Positions 44,498 to 53,392 of a stretch of 64,000 nt of DNA are shown here, in pieces. The DNA lies in the NCBI RefSeq assembly GCF_005116675.2, contig NZ_CP050699.1:4116001-4180000 (forward strand). Direction: 5' to 3'. The stretch comes from Desulfosediminicola ganghwensis. Lineage in GTDB: Bacteria > Desulfobacterota > Desulfobulbia > Desulfobulbales > Desulfocapsaceae. The notes under the pieces were generated by a model. That model made no database searches and had not been told where the DNA came from. It saw only the letters and a list, made by a program, of their open reading frames with translations. The position numbers were made by a program, and so were the translations under genes. Numbering within the stretch: the stretch's first letter is position 1; the number at the start of each line of letters is the position of its first letter.

Positions 44498-45546
44498 GTG
44501 TTACCGGTGTTTTTTTGGGCTGCTAAAAATTGAAAGTATTTTTGTATAAACCTGCCGGATACAACATCAGTCAGCTGCACCTGCGGAAGAGATGTATTGC
44601 TGCTCACGTCAAAGACCGCGCTGAATATTTCTTTTGAAAGATTCTCCAGTTCAGCCTGAATTGTTTTCTCTACTGCAGTCACATCATGATCATGCAGCCT
44701 GCAGCTTACTGGTCTGAATTGATGCAGCAGGCAGGCGACATCGCGGTACAGCGGGCAGGTTACCTCGCTGGCTGTTGTTGTATTGTTTATAGCCTGTTTG
44801 TCCCCTGTAGAAAATGTTTTTTGTGGGCGACTGAATTGATCAATCAGATTGTTTCGCTGGTCGATGCTGAGGAATACATTAATCTTGGTATGAAGATAGA
44901 GGGCTTCGATCAGGTACAAATTGATTTCGCCGTCACAATGACTGCAAGCTTGCGGAGTTGTACATTCAGAACATTCAGGAAAGCGGGAACGTAATGATTC
45001 GAGTAGCAGTTCGTAACGCAGGAAAAACGGTTCAAGGTCATCATTCTTTCTGTTTTCAGGAGTGGGCTCCTGCAGGGAAAGCTGACCTTCTTTTTTGCCG
45101 AATTTTCTGAGTAACCACCACTGGGAAAAATTCGTCGGTGTCGCCCGTGTGCTCTTAAGCATTTTTCCGGCTTTATTTAAACTGAAGCCGCGGCGAAGCA
45201 AATAGGCTGTAATAAATGTGCCGGTTCTGCCGATTCCATGACGGCAGTGGACAAGAACTTTTTTACCAAGGTAAACTGCCTCATCAAGCCATTCAAGCCC
45301 TTTTTCCATCTCGTCCATGGATGGTGCTGTTTCATCAGGGATTGGAATCCAGAAAACCTCAAAACCGGCCTGCTCTTCAAGTTCATGTAAGTCGCTGAAC
45401 TCACCGCAAAGGTTGACTATCGCATCTATTCCCTGCTCTTTGAGCCCGCCAAGTTCGTCGTAGGACATGGGTGCCCGTGATACTACGAGATTATCCGTTA
45501 TCCAGAATAACGGATAATCTACCATTTTCAGATCAGCCTTTTTCAT
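44494..45546 (-). CDS. Dual-specificity/tyrosine phosphatase fused to a YkgJ-like Cys cluster
   Basis: 350 residues. Residues about 10-160 are a DSP-type phosphatase with P-loop HCRHGIGRTGT (nucleophile C101, R107) and a general-acid region PDETAPSMDE. The C-terminal half (about 180-330) carries CSECTTPQACSHCDG, later CPLYRD and FRPVSCRLHDHD, resembling YkgJ-type metal-binding Cys clusters. The fusion suggests a redox- or metal-gated phosphatase. It lies between the PEP-synthase-like gene (46 bp gap) and the NtrC-type gene (4 bp overlap), hinting that it dephosphorylates one of them or another member of the run. Confidence 0.82.
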   Translation of the reverse strand: MKKADLKMVDYPLFWITDNLVVSRAPMSYDELGGLKEQGIDAIVNLCGEFSDLHELEEQAGFEVFWIPIPDETAPSMDEMEKGLEWLDEAVYLGKKVLVHCRHGIGRTGTFITAYLLRRGFSLNKAGKMLKSTRATPTNFSQWWLLRKFGKKEGQLSLQEPTPENRKNDDLEPFFLRYELLLESLRSRFPECSECTTPQACSHCDGEINLYLIEALYLHTKINVFLSIDQRNNLIDQFSRPQKTFSTGDKQAINNTTTASEVTCPLYRDVACLLHQFRPVSCRLHDHDVTAVEKTIQAELENLSKEIFSAVFDVSSNTSLPQVQLTDVVSGRFIQKYFQFLAAQKNTGNT

Positions 45547-45592
45547 CAGCGCGCTTTTCCTGTAATAGCGTGGGATTTTTGCTAAACATTAA

Positions 45593-48061
45593 TTATCCCT
45601 CCTGTGAAAATGAATAGCGGCCAGCAAAGAAATCTGCAGCACACGACTGAACCATTTCATCATCTTCAAGCACCATATCCATGAGTTTGGTTGCGCCGAG
45701 GAGACGCCCAAGCATATCCAGTTTTTCTTCCATGATTTCTACGGCAAGCCCGGGAAGTTTTGCCTCAAGTAAATCGCCTTTTACAACTACATGAAAACCA
45801 AGTTGTTTCAGGACCAGATGTATAAATTCTATACGCAGTGATCTATGCCAAAAGTCACCACCACCTCCGGCAAAGCGAAGCATACAGTGATTTTCTGCAC
45901 TGTTCTCACTGCAGAGAACGTCTACAATAGTGAAGTGATAACCGAATCGAATATTGAAGTGGAGGTAGTCTTTGCTGATAACGGCGTAACTGGCAAAGGC
46001 AAAGCTATCTTTTTTCGGAGGGACAGCACCGGATAATTCAATTCGTTCATAGGCTTCCCAATCAAAAGGTTTCTGTTTCCACTTGACATCAGGATGGCTT
46101 AATCCCCGCCACAAAGCATGAAAAGGTATGGATTTGATGGCTGCAAGCTCCACAGGAGTGTTTGTTGAACCAGCAGATGACATTCCGCCACCCACGTCAA
46201 AAAGATAAACATCAAGTGGAATATCGGCTGCAAAACGAACTGCGCCACGCGCAGACCCTGGCTTTCCGGTAGAAAAGAGCGCCTGAAGGCCTTTTTCATG
46301 ACAGAAACGGATGATGTCGTGCATAGAGCGACATCCTTCAGGAGTAAAGTTTTCGGCAGTCGGGTCGATGAGCTCAAGAGGTGCTATAAATTTCAGCATT
46401 TCTCCTATAACACGTCGATATTTATTACCTGTGACAGGACGTTGCTTTTTATTCAGTAACTCTTCAACTCTTCCTGGATATACGGTTCCCCTAAAGCCAT
46501 CCACCGTGACAAGGTCCCCGGTAGTAAAACGTGTGTATGCATCATCAATAGCGCTGAGAAACGGTACTCCAAATTCACGGGCCACAGTTGCAAAATGGCT
46601 GGCCCGACTGCCACTCTGACTCAGGACTGCTGAAACCCTGTGAATGATTTTCACATAATCGGGAGGAGTATTGAGGCATACAAGTACGGCACCGGATGGA
46701 ATATCATCTAAATTATGATTTTCATCCAGCCTGTAAATTATGCCTGAGGCTGTTCCTGCAGATGCACACTCGCAGTTGTCTACAAGTGCGTTTGCATTGT
46801 GTTTATGGATTACAAGCTGCTCTTCCGAATCTTGGAGTATTGAATTATGTAGTGATCTGGCCTGCAGGATAAATATTTTGTCAGAGGCATCAACTGCCCA
46901 CTCGATATCCTGAGGAGTCTGGTAATACTTTTCAATATCGATAGCCAGAGCCGAAATTTTGCGAATGTGCGTTTCGGCAATCTCTGAACAGGCTTCTGAA
47001 CATTTCCTGATGTCGTGTGGTGCTGTACGCTGCACCAGAAATTGAGCTGGGGTAGCCCTGCCACCGACCAGTTCTTCACCGATTCCATCAATCACATGAA
47101 GATGTATGCTGTCCCGTTTTTTGCTCAAGTCAAGAATGTCACTGGTGTATGCAACTCCACTGAATTTTGCGGGAATCATCTTCATCACCAGTACGGACAT
47201 GGTGGTCTCCTCATCTCCCCACCCCTGGCGAATACGGTAATACATGGCACCCGGCGAATATTTGGAAGCGAGTACATCTTTATACGCTTTCAATACTCCT
47301 GCTCTGCTGACGTTGAGAACCGTTTCGAACTGGCCTGCAAATGAACTGTCACCATCTTCTCCCAGCGCACTGCTTCTGACAGCGACACGCAGGACCGGAT
47401 TGCCTTCGGCAAGTGTATCAAAACCTGAAAGTATATCCTGCTCAAGGTCTGCTGGTGTGACTCCTGAAGTGATCAGCTCAAAGAGTTGCTTCGAGGTACT
47501 TGAGAGTGATTCAGCAGAGTGTATATCAAGGCTTGCCAGCAAGCCATCGATTGTCTCTCTAAAATTGTTGTGCTCTATGAACCGGTGAAAACTGTTGGTG
47601 GTAATAACAAATGCTTTAGGAACATCTATATTCAGTTCGTTTTGCAGCGTGGCCAGATGTTGAGCTTTGTTGCCGACACAGTCAATGTTCTCAGCTATCG
47701 AGTCCAGTGTCAGAATGTATGGTGGAGTGGTAGGTGTTCGGGGAGGTTCCAGGAGAAAGCGGGTGTAAAAATCGAATTTCTTATGGTAATTCCTGAGGGC
47801 GGAATATTTGCCTGGCTCCATCAATTCAAGCGCATCAAGCATTGCTGAAACATCAGCGGAGAACAGCCCGAAACGCTCTCGTACCCTGGCATAATCCTCA
47901 GGCTGTTCGCTATAAAGCAACTCCTGAAGTTCCGCCATCTGCTCGTGGCAGCGAACGTCGTACTGCAGGAGTTGTTTGAGCGCCTCATACTGTTCGCGCA
48001 ACAGAGTGCCCGGTGCCAGAAGTTGATAACTCCAGCGTTTAAGAAGTGACGTTATCAACAT
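45593..48061 (-). CDS. PEP-synthase/PPDK-like phosphotransferase of unknown substrate
   Basis: 822 residues. Helical N terminus (1-110), ATP-grasp PPDK_N-like domain (about 130-410; VRSSALGEDGDSSFAGQFET, and DIEWAVDASDKIFILQARSL), then a phosphohistidine mobile domain with the His in GSRASHFATVAREFGVPF (about 490). In place of the PEP/pyruvate TIM barrel of PEP synthase there is a C-terminal region (about 540-822) I cannot assign. The barrel being absent or unrecognisable means it probably transfers phosphate to something other than pyruvate, as rifampin phosphotransferase and other PPS-like enzymes do. Part of the same run as the phosphatase and TauE gene. Confidence 0.8.
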   Translation of the reverse strand: MLITSLLKRWSYQLLAPGTLLREQYEALKQLLQYDVRCHEQMAELQELLYSEQPEDYARVRERFGLFSADVSAMLDALELMEPGKYSALRNYHKKFDFYTRFLLEPPRTPTTPPYILTLDSIAENIDCVGNKAQHLATLQNELNIDVPKAFVITTNSFHRFIEHNNFRETIDGLLASLDIHSAESLSSTSKQLFELITSGVTPADLEQDILSGFDTLAEGNPVLRVAVRSSALGEDGDSSFAGQFETVLNVSRAGVLKAYKDVLASKYSPGAMYYRIRQGWGDEETTMSVLVMKMIPAKFSGVAYTSDILDLSKKRDSIHLHVIDGIGEELVGGRATPAQFLVQRTAPHDIRKCSEACSEIAETHIRKISALAIDIEKYYQTPQDIEWAVDASDKIFILQARSLHNSILQDSEEQLVIHKHNANALVDNCECASAGTASGIIYRLDENHNLDDIPSGAVLVCLNTPPDYVKIIHRVSAVLSQSGSRASHFATVAREFGVPFLSAIDDAYTRFTTGDLVTVDGFRGTVYPGRVEELLNKKQRPVTGNKYRRVIGEMLKFIAPLELIDPTAENFTPEGCRSMHDIIRFCHEKGLQALFSTGKPGSARGAVRFAADIPLDVYLFDVGGGMSSAGSTNTPVELAAIKSIPFHALWRGLSHPDVKWKQKPFDWEAYERIELSGAVPPKKDSFAFASYAVISKDYLHFNIRFGYHFTIVDVLCSENSAENHCMLRFAGGGGDFWHRSLRIEFIHLVLKQLGFHVVVKGDLLEAKLPGLAVEIMEEKLDMLGRLLGATKLMDMVLEDDEMVQSCAADFFAGRYSFSQEG

Positions 48062-48133
48062 AGTGAATGAAGAGGAATTATGTCTGAATTGTATTGTTAT
48101 CTTCTGCTTGAGCTATGACAACATATGTAGTGA

Positions 48134-48751
48134 TCAGCATCCCGATTCTTCGGTATGGGGCTTTACCGACCCGAAAGAGGTACTGGTTAATTTCCCAATG
48201 ATCTTTGGAATAGCATACCACAGCAGATATCCTGCAATGATGGAGATTATGTACCAGACTACTGCACCAACAAAAATCGGCTCACCACTTGTTGACGGCA
48301 ATTGAGTAACATATCCCCGGCCGAAAAATTCCAGCAGACGCTCAGCTCGATAAAATTCGTTAATGAAGGCGAACATGAAAAATATCGGCATAACTCTTCT
48401 GGCTAGGCCAAGAAGAAAACCTTCAAAAAAATAGTCGTAATATGCCCGGTTCAGTTCAGCCTGGTCGATATTACGAGCCAGTCGTTTACCTTTTTCGCGG
48501 TCTTCGCACTTTAACGCTTCCTGACGCAACTGGAACCAGTGCTGGAAGTTTTTTTCTAACTCCCCATAACGCTTGGTAACAATAACGCGATTGAGAACTT
48601 TGGTGACGGCTATGGTACAGAGTGCCAAAAAGCTTATCAGCACAACAGGGCCTAAAAAATGCAGATGTTGCAGCACTCCATCCAGGCTATTGCCGAGGAA
48701 CTGAATTCCGGCCTCAATATATTCCCATAATCTATCTAGAAAATCTTCCAT
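48134..48751 (-). CDS. Small membrane protein with EMC3/DUF106-like topology
   Basis: 205 residues: amphipathic start, TM helix (about 32-52), a charged coiled-coil segment (VTKRYGELEKNFQHWFQLRQ, to about 100), two further helices around 106-130 and 150-182, and a soluble tail. A helix, a coiled coil, then a helical pair recalls the Oxa1-superfamily DUF106/EMC3 architecture, but I see no diagnostic residue and the match is only topological. Not otherwise recognised. It lies between the TauE-type exporter and PEP-synthase-like genes and is likely co-transcribed. Confidence 0.55.
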   Translation of the reverse strand: MEDFLDRLWEYIEAGIQFLGNSLDGVLQHLHFLGPVVLISFLALCTIAVTKVLNRVIVTKRYGELEKNFQHWFQLRQEALKCEDREKGKRLARNIDQAELNRAYYDYFFEGFLLGLARRVMPIFFMFAFINEFYRAERLLEFFGRGYVTQLPSTSGEPIFVGAVVWYIISIIAGYLLWYAIPKIIGKLTSTSFGSVKPHTEESGC

Positions 48752-48885
48752 CCTGAATACTCGCTTTTAAAGTTTTCCGGCGGAGTAACGTTTGGGGTAC
48801 TCCGACCTTTTTGTTACGTAGCATATTTTTACCACAGACATTGCAGAAAAAAAATTCTGTAGCAAAAATATGGTACGTATCGCAT

Positions 48886-48916
48886 GAGGTCGCCGGGCTC
48901 AATCCCCGGCGACCTC
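48886..48916. terminator. Strong intercistronic hairpin after the TauE-type gene
   Basis: Perfect 12 bp GC-rich stem GAGGTCGCCGGG (48886-48897) and CCCGGCGACCTC (48905-48916) with a 7-base loop, about 20 bases past the exporter stop. On the transcribed (minus) strand it is followed by ATGCGATACG, not a T-run, so it may be an mRNA-stability or attenuation element that raises upstream gene product relative to the downstream genes. Confidence 0.6.
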
Positions 48917-48933
48917 TATTCTTATCTACTCAA

Positions 48934-50643
48934 TTATATCCATACTTCGATCTTGAAGAAACGGAAGAAGAGGAAAAAGAGAGTGATTGCAAGAACAACC
49001 TTGAGCTGCATCTCGCTAAAAAATTTCTGAGCACGACTACCGAGCATACCGCCGGCAAAACCACCGATGATGATTGCACCCGCAAGTACCCAGTCAGGCC
49101 AGTAACCGATCATGACATAACCGAAGAAGGAACCGATAGATGAGAAACAGGTTCCGATCAGGGAGATCGGTACAGCAACGTACATTGGCAACGCGCCAAG
49201 AGTGGTCATTGCAGGTACGAGGAGGAAACCACCACCAATACCGAAAGAGCGGGAGACGATACCGATAATAATACCAAGGAATGCAAAGAGCAGCGGGTTA
49301 ATGCGGAACTCTTCTCCCCAGAACTTGAAACGGTAATCGGTGAGGCCGGTCTTTACAGGCTCGATTGAACCCATCTCCATAGCGTCGCCGGTCTCTTTGG
49401 CTTTCTTTACTGCGGCGTTGAACTTCTGGGTCATTGCCTTGATGTTCTTACGCTTGTTCATCGCCTTTGGGGTCATCTCCGTGAGGGTCTTGATACCCAT
49501 GATGACAACCAGAACTGCGAGCCACTCTTTGTATGCCTGCATTGGCAGCAGAGCAGAAACGTATTTACCGAGCCAGATGGAACCGATGAAAATACCGACA
49601 CCAAAAGAGATACCTACAGGCCATGCAACACGCTTCTCAACAACAGCAAACCGGTAAAAAGAACCGAGTGGGGAGAAGAGAGTAAGCGCCATGTTGGAAG
49701 GCTTGAGTACGTTAGCCGCGTTGACACCAACAGGACCCATGGTGTTAACAACGAGTACCTGGAAAGCAGCCATCAACATACCACCGGCAGCACCGATCAT
49801 GGAGAAGTAGGTGCCCACAAGAATAGCACCAATCACGATCCAGAGAGGGTTCATGTAACGGTAACCTTTTTTCAGCCAGAATCCTTTTCCTTCAAGGCTG
49901 AAAGAGTCGGCTTTGGCACCGTTTACATACACATCAAATTGAGTATCTGGCGGAGTGTGACGAAAGGAGGCAAAAGTTGCGGTAAATTTACCAGTCTCTT
50001 TGTCGAGATTGATCTTGGTACCTTTGTCCCAGTAGTTGGTGCTCGAATCGTCGCCAAGTACGGTTCTTGAGAAGATAACGATCTTACCAACACGGTTACC
50101 TTCTTTTACAATGGTGTTGATACCGTAGCTGGACTCATTTGCCCACTTCAGGAATTTCCACTGTTCTTCGGTCTTGATCGGGCCAAGACCTGTTTTGGCA
50201 TCAGCGTCGATTGCGTTGAAATCATCGTTGAGCAGGTAACTGTAGGTTGAATAGAGACCTTTAGTACGACCTTTGCCAAGAAAAACAGACGGTCCACCGA
50301 ATCTGGTGTCATCTACGCGCTTACCGAAAGCAGTTGGGTTGCTGGTCAGAACATAATAGAGAGGTGGAATGGAGGTGTCCATACCAAAACCACTTTTTGC
50401 AGTCTGTTTAGCAAACTTACTTTTCTCGTGTGGCATGGTCGCATCGCCGGGTTTGAACTCGTCCTGCTGAGCGATTGCGAGATACAGTTCTTTACCTGGC
50501 TCGATGGAGCCTTCGATGGTAACGGTGTCTCCAACGCTACCATTAGTGGTTATTTTTGTTTCGGCAAACGAAAGACTGTAGCTTGCCAGGAAAAACAGGG
50601 CAAGACTTGCCACTGCAATAAATGGAATTCGCCTTTTACTCAT
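48934..50643 (-). CDS. TauE/SafE-type exporter with large N-terminal extracytoplasmic domain
   Basis: 569 residues from the ATG at 50643 (AAAGGAGAAAAGAGA upstream). Signal peptide 1-27 (SLSFA), a non-membrane domain (about 28-250) with no family I recognise, then a TauE/SafE permease with about eight helices in two repeats (VGTYFSMIGAAGGMLMAAFQ and GIVSRSFGIGGGFLLVPAMT, the paired GxGGG motifs). TauE/SafE proteins move sulfite, sulfoacetate or related anions; in sulfate reducers such permeases are also candidates for sulfate uptake. Codon usage is strongly biased, implying high expression. Beside a thiosulfate-reductase-like enzyme, sulfite or thiosulfate is a reasonable substrate guess. Confidence 0.88.
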   Translation of the reverse strand: MSKRRIPFIAVASLALFFLASYSLSFAETKITTNGSVGDTVTIEGSIEPGKELYLAIAQQDEFKPGDATMPHEKSKFAKQTAKSGFGMDTSIPPLYYVLTSNPTAFGKRVDDTRFGGPSVFLGKGRTKGLYSTYSYLLNDDFNAIDADAKTGLGPIKTEEQWKFLKWANESSYGINTIVKEGNRVGKIVIFSRTVLGDDSSTNYWDKGTKINLDKETGKFTATFASFRHTPPDTQFDVYVNGAKADSFSLEGKGFWLKKGYRYMNPLWIVIGAILVGTYFSMIGAAGGMLMAAFQVLVVNTMGPVGVNAANVLKPSNMALTLFSPLGSFYRFAVVEKRVAWPVGISFGVGIFIGSIWLGKYVSALLPMQAYKEWLAVLVVIMGIKTLTEMTPKAMNKRKNIKAMTQKFNAAVKKAKETGDAMEMGSIEPVKTGLTDYRFKFWGEEFRINPLLFAFLGIIIGIVSRSFGIGGGFLLVPAMTTLGALPMYVAVPISLIGTCFSSIGSFFGYVMIGYWPDWVLAGAIIIGGFAGGMLGSRAQKFFSEMQLKVVLAITLFFLFFRFFKIEVWI

Positions 50644-50733
50644 TCTCTTTTCTCCTTTAATCATTAAAAATTTGTTACGCGTATGCAATTGGGTTGAATT
50701 GTTTTTGCGAAACACCTCCCGTAAAATTGATGA

Positions 50734-51171
50734 TCATAAGTTGTGTTTAAGTTGCTGACTTTTAGCGGCGATCCAGGCGCCGAAGAACGTAAAGATAAGC
50801 GATGCTACACCTGACATGAGATACCGATTCATATCCAGTAACTGTTCCCATGGACAGAACAGCGTAATGATTGTGCCCCCTGCAATGGTTAAAATGACTG
50901 CAAAGCTGAAAAGCGCTAATTTCTTCATAGGATAGGTTCCCCACTTCTCAGCCACCCCGTAACCGCCCCCGGCAGCGTTGAAACCGATGAGCACAGGAAG
51001 GGTCCATGGAAGGTTGGAGGGCACCACAATCAAGGAGAGAAATGCGAGTAAAATGACGATTCCCACAATAGCTGTTGAAAGAGCGTAGATAAAAATTCCC
51101 ACCGGTGATTTGAAAATGTTTTTCACCGTTTCCACGATTACCCGTGCTCCGCCTTCACATGCATCAATCAT
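50734..51171 (-). CDS. Four-helix membrane protein of unknown function
   Basis: 145 residues: four hydrophobic stretches (about 25-47, 56-68, 84-105, 118-138) and a short charged N terminus (IDACEGGARVIVETVKNIFK). Possible membrane partner of the exporter downstream or of the redox enzyme upstream. Overlaps the GAF-kinase-like gene by 8 bp, so translation is coupled to that signalling protein. No family recognised. Confidence 0.7.
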   Translation of the reverse strand: MIDACEGGARVIVETVKNIFKSPVGIFIYALSTAIVGIVILLAFLSLIVVPSNLPWTLPVLIGFNAAGGGYGVAEKWGTYPMKKLALFSFAVILTIAGGTIITLFCPWEQLLDMNRYLMSGVASLIFTFFGAWIAAKSQQLKHNL

Positions 51172-52849
51172 CTTTTGCTCCTCGTTTCAGTTCGACAATG
51201 CGTGCATCACCGACATATTCCTGCGATGTAAAACCGGTCACTGCGGTCATTTCCCGCGTGAGATCGGCAATGTTTTTCAAGTTGCGGATGATCATTTCCA
51301 GATCTTCCACCAGATCTGCTGACTCAAGGTCATCTTTAAGTAACTGAGCTGAGCCAAGGGCAGCAAAGAGAGGGCTGTTGAGCTGGTGTGCAGCTGTACC
51401 CGCCATCTCGATTACGCCCTGGAGTTTCATACGCTCCATTTTTTCCTGTTCGAGAAGTTTCTGATCTGTGATATCCCGAACCGCTTCGATAACAAATTCC
51501 ACCTCGCCGTTATCATCGATAATGGGTGTGAGGTGTCGCTCGAACCAGGTCGTTTTATTTTTCAGTTCAAGCTGTTCGAGTACTGCTACCGGTGCCTTGC
51601 CTGCAAACACCTGATCTAGTGCTAAATCGGCTGCATCGCCTGTGGACCAGGGAGAGACATCTTTATAGGCACCGCCGAGTGCTTCGCTCTCCTTTAGTCG
51701 CTGGGTTTGCAGAAACATCTTGTTGGCCATGACCACACGTTTATCCGTGCTTAAAACAAGCAGCTGCATCCATAACGAATCCATGATGGTCTGCAGAAAT
51801 CGCTCGTGCTCCTCGATCTGGTTGAAGAGCAGTGTGATCTTTCGATAAAGCCGTGCTTTTTCGATGGCGTTGCCGCCTTCTTCAGCCACGGTCATGGCAA
51901 AACTTATTTCACCGGGTGTGAAAAAGTGGTGCTCTGTAGTGAGCAGTCGCAATACACCAATAATCTCGCGCTCGTTCCGAATGGGGAGCACAAGAATTGA
52001 TTTGATACCTTCTTTTCGTATGGCCTCGTGATAATCGACCCGGGGATCAGTTGTTGCATCATAGATCGATACAGGCTCACCCTTTAACACCTTGAATATC
52101 GAATCTTCCCTGCTGATAGATCCCCGTTGCAGATATTCGTCCGAGAGCCCGGAGGCGGCAGCCATTTCAAGCCTGTTTGTTGCCGGATGCAACAAGCGAA
52201 TAGTGCACCCCTTAACGCCCATGATGGTCGGGAGTTTTTCGACGATAGTGGCAAGAACCTGATCAAGATCGAGGGTTGAGTTGACCAGTCGCGAGATTTG
52301 CGTAAGTTCCTGCAGAAATTTCACCTGACTTTCAAGTTCGTTATAAAAACGGGTCTTAGTGATTGCGATTCCCACCTGTTCGGTAAGCGACATGGCAAAC
52401 CCAATTTCCTGTTCAGGAAAAGTCCGCGACTGCCTGGTGAGTAACCTCAGGATTCCGATTACTTTTTTCTGATAGAGGATTGGCAGCGAGAGAGCGCTTT
52501 TTACACCCTCTCGCTGAATGTACTCACAGCTGTCATGGTCACAGGATATGTCGATATCATTTCTCGCAGTTGGATGGCCCTGTTTCAGTTCGGCCATAAC
52601 CTCATGCGAATCGATAGTTGCACGGGACAGATATTCATCAGAAACTCCATATGCGGCACCAAGCAGAAAGGTATCAGACCCCTCATCCAGAAGCCGTATG
52701 GTTGCGGCATCAACTTCAAGCAGTTGAGGTAGCCGGCGCACCACCAGATCCATAACTTCCTGAGGATCATGGGCCATGCTTATGAGGCGGGTGACTTCCT
52801 GAAAGACCTTAAGAAATCCCTGCTCTTTATGTGTTTCCGTCTTGATCAT
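51164..52849 (-). CDS. GAF-GAF-PAS-HisKA protein without a kinase ATPase domain
   Basis: 561 residues. Two GAF domains (about 15-165 and 185-335; each with a DEYL-RGSI segment and SLPI/VLPI-GVLRLLT end), a PAS domain (about 350-470) and a HisKA dimerisation helix with candidate phospho-His H488 (TAAHQLNSPLFAALGSAQ). The chain stops 73 residues after this His, so no HATPase domain follows, and no ATPase-domain frame lies downstream. It may dimerise with, be phosphorylated by, or regulate the complete kinase at 55913. Cytoplasmic. Last codons overlap the next gene, so truncation is native, not a frameshift. Confidence 0.88.
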   Translation of the reverse strand: MIKTETHKEQGFLKVFQEVTRLISMAHDPQEVMDLVVRRLPQLLEVDAATIRLLDEGSDTFLLGAAYGVSDEYLSRATIDSHEVMAELKQGHPTARNDIDISCDHDSCEYIQREGVKSALSLPILYQKKVIGILRLLTRQSRTFPEQEIGFAMSLTEQVGIAITKTRFYNELESQVKFLQELTQISRLVNSTLDLDQVLATIVEKLPTIMGVKGCTIRLLHPATNRLEMAAASGLSDEYLQRGSISREDSIFKVLKGEPVSIYDATTDPRVDYHEAIRKEGIKSILVLPIRNEREIIGVLRLLTTEHHFFTPGEISFAMTVAEEGGNAIEKARLYRKITLLFNQIEEHERFLQTIMDSLWMQLLVLSTDKRVVMANKMFLQTQRLKESEALGGAYKDVSPWSTGDAADLALDQVFAGKAPVAVLEQLELKNKTTWFERHLTPIIDDNGEVEFVIEAVRDITDQKLLEQEKMERMKLQGVIEMAGTAAHQLNSPLFAALGSAQLLKDDLESADLVEDLEMIIRNLKNIADLTREMTAVTGFTSQEYVGDARIVELKRGAKDD

Positions 52850-52867
52850 GCAACTATCCCGTTACCA

Positions 52868-52895
52868 CTGAAATTGCCTTTTAAAGCAATTTCAG
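52868..52895. repeat. 10 bp intercistronic hairpin
   Basis: CTGAAATTGC (52868-52877) and GCAATTTCAG (52886-52895), loop of 8, in the 90 bp gap between the FeS and GAF genes. No T-run on the transcribed strand; possible mRNA processing or stability element. Confidence 0.5.
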
Positions 52896-52939
52896 CAGTC
52901 AGTTATATACTGGGCTACCTTGAGTGGATTTTATTTGAG

Positions 52940-53392
52940 TTATACTGGTTGTAATTCAACCAGCTTCAGTGCATGAGTGGTGCACTTCGCGACGCAGGCG
53001 GGTTTGAGGCCTTCATCGATTCTATCCATGCACAGGTCACATTTAACAGCCTTGTTGTCGTCAGGATTCTGCACCGGGATATCCCACGGGCAGGATTTTT
53101 GACAGGCCATGCAGCCGATGCATTTTTCCTGGTCGATATAGACGATGCCGTCAGCCCGCTGTACCATCGCGTCGGTAGGACAGACCGGAACACAGAGCGG
53201 GTCTTCACAATGACGACAACTTGAGAAAGTGATCTCGGTTTTGGGAACACCGCCCACCATCTGTAAAGGGGTACAGCTGATATCGCAGAGGAAAGGGCCG
53301 ACCGGTAATCTTTTATTTACCTTGCAGTGCACCTCACAGCCATGGCAGGCAATGCATCTGCGACTATTGAGATGGATTGAATATTTTTTCAC
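52940..53392 (-). CDS. 4Fe-4S electron-transfer subunit (PhsB/PsrB/DmsB type)
   Basis: 150 residues with four cysteine clusters: RCIACHGCEVHC, SSCRHCEDPLCVPVCP, KCIGCMACQKSCPW and KCDLCMD, with later ACVAKCTTHA completing the set. Sixteen Cys bind four [4Fe-4S] clusters. It passes electrons between the molybdoenzyme and a membrane or soluble donor. No signal peptide, as expected for a Tat hitchhiker or a cytoplasmic subunit. Overlaps the molybdoenzyme gene by 4 bp. It is slightly shorter than PsrB/PhsB. Confidence 0.92.
   Translation of the reverse strand: MKKYSIHLNSRRCIACHGCEVHCKVNKRLPVGPFLCDISCTPLQMVGGVPKTEITFSSCRHCEDPLCVPVCPTDAMVQRADGIVYIDQEKCIGCMACQKSCPWDIPVQNPDDNKAVKCDLCMDRIDEGLKPACVAKCTTHALKLVELQPV

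Noticed and set aside
48825-48850. A second -24/-12 promoter before the 48134-48751 gene
   Set aside because: GG and GC are 9 rather than 10 bases apart, which sigma54 promoters do not tolerate.
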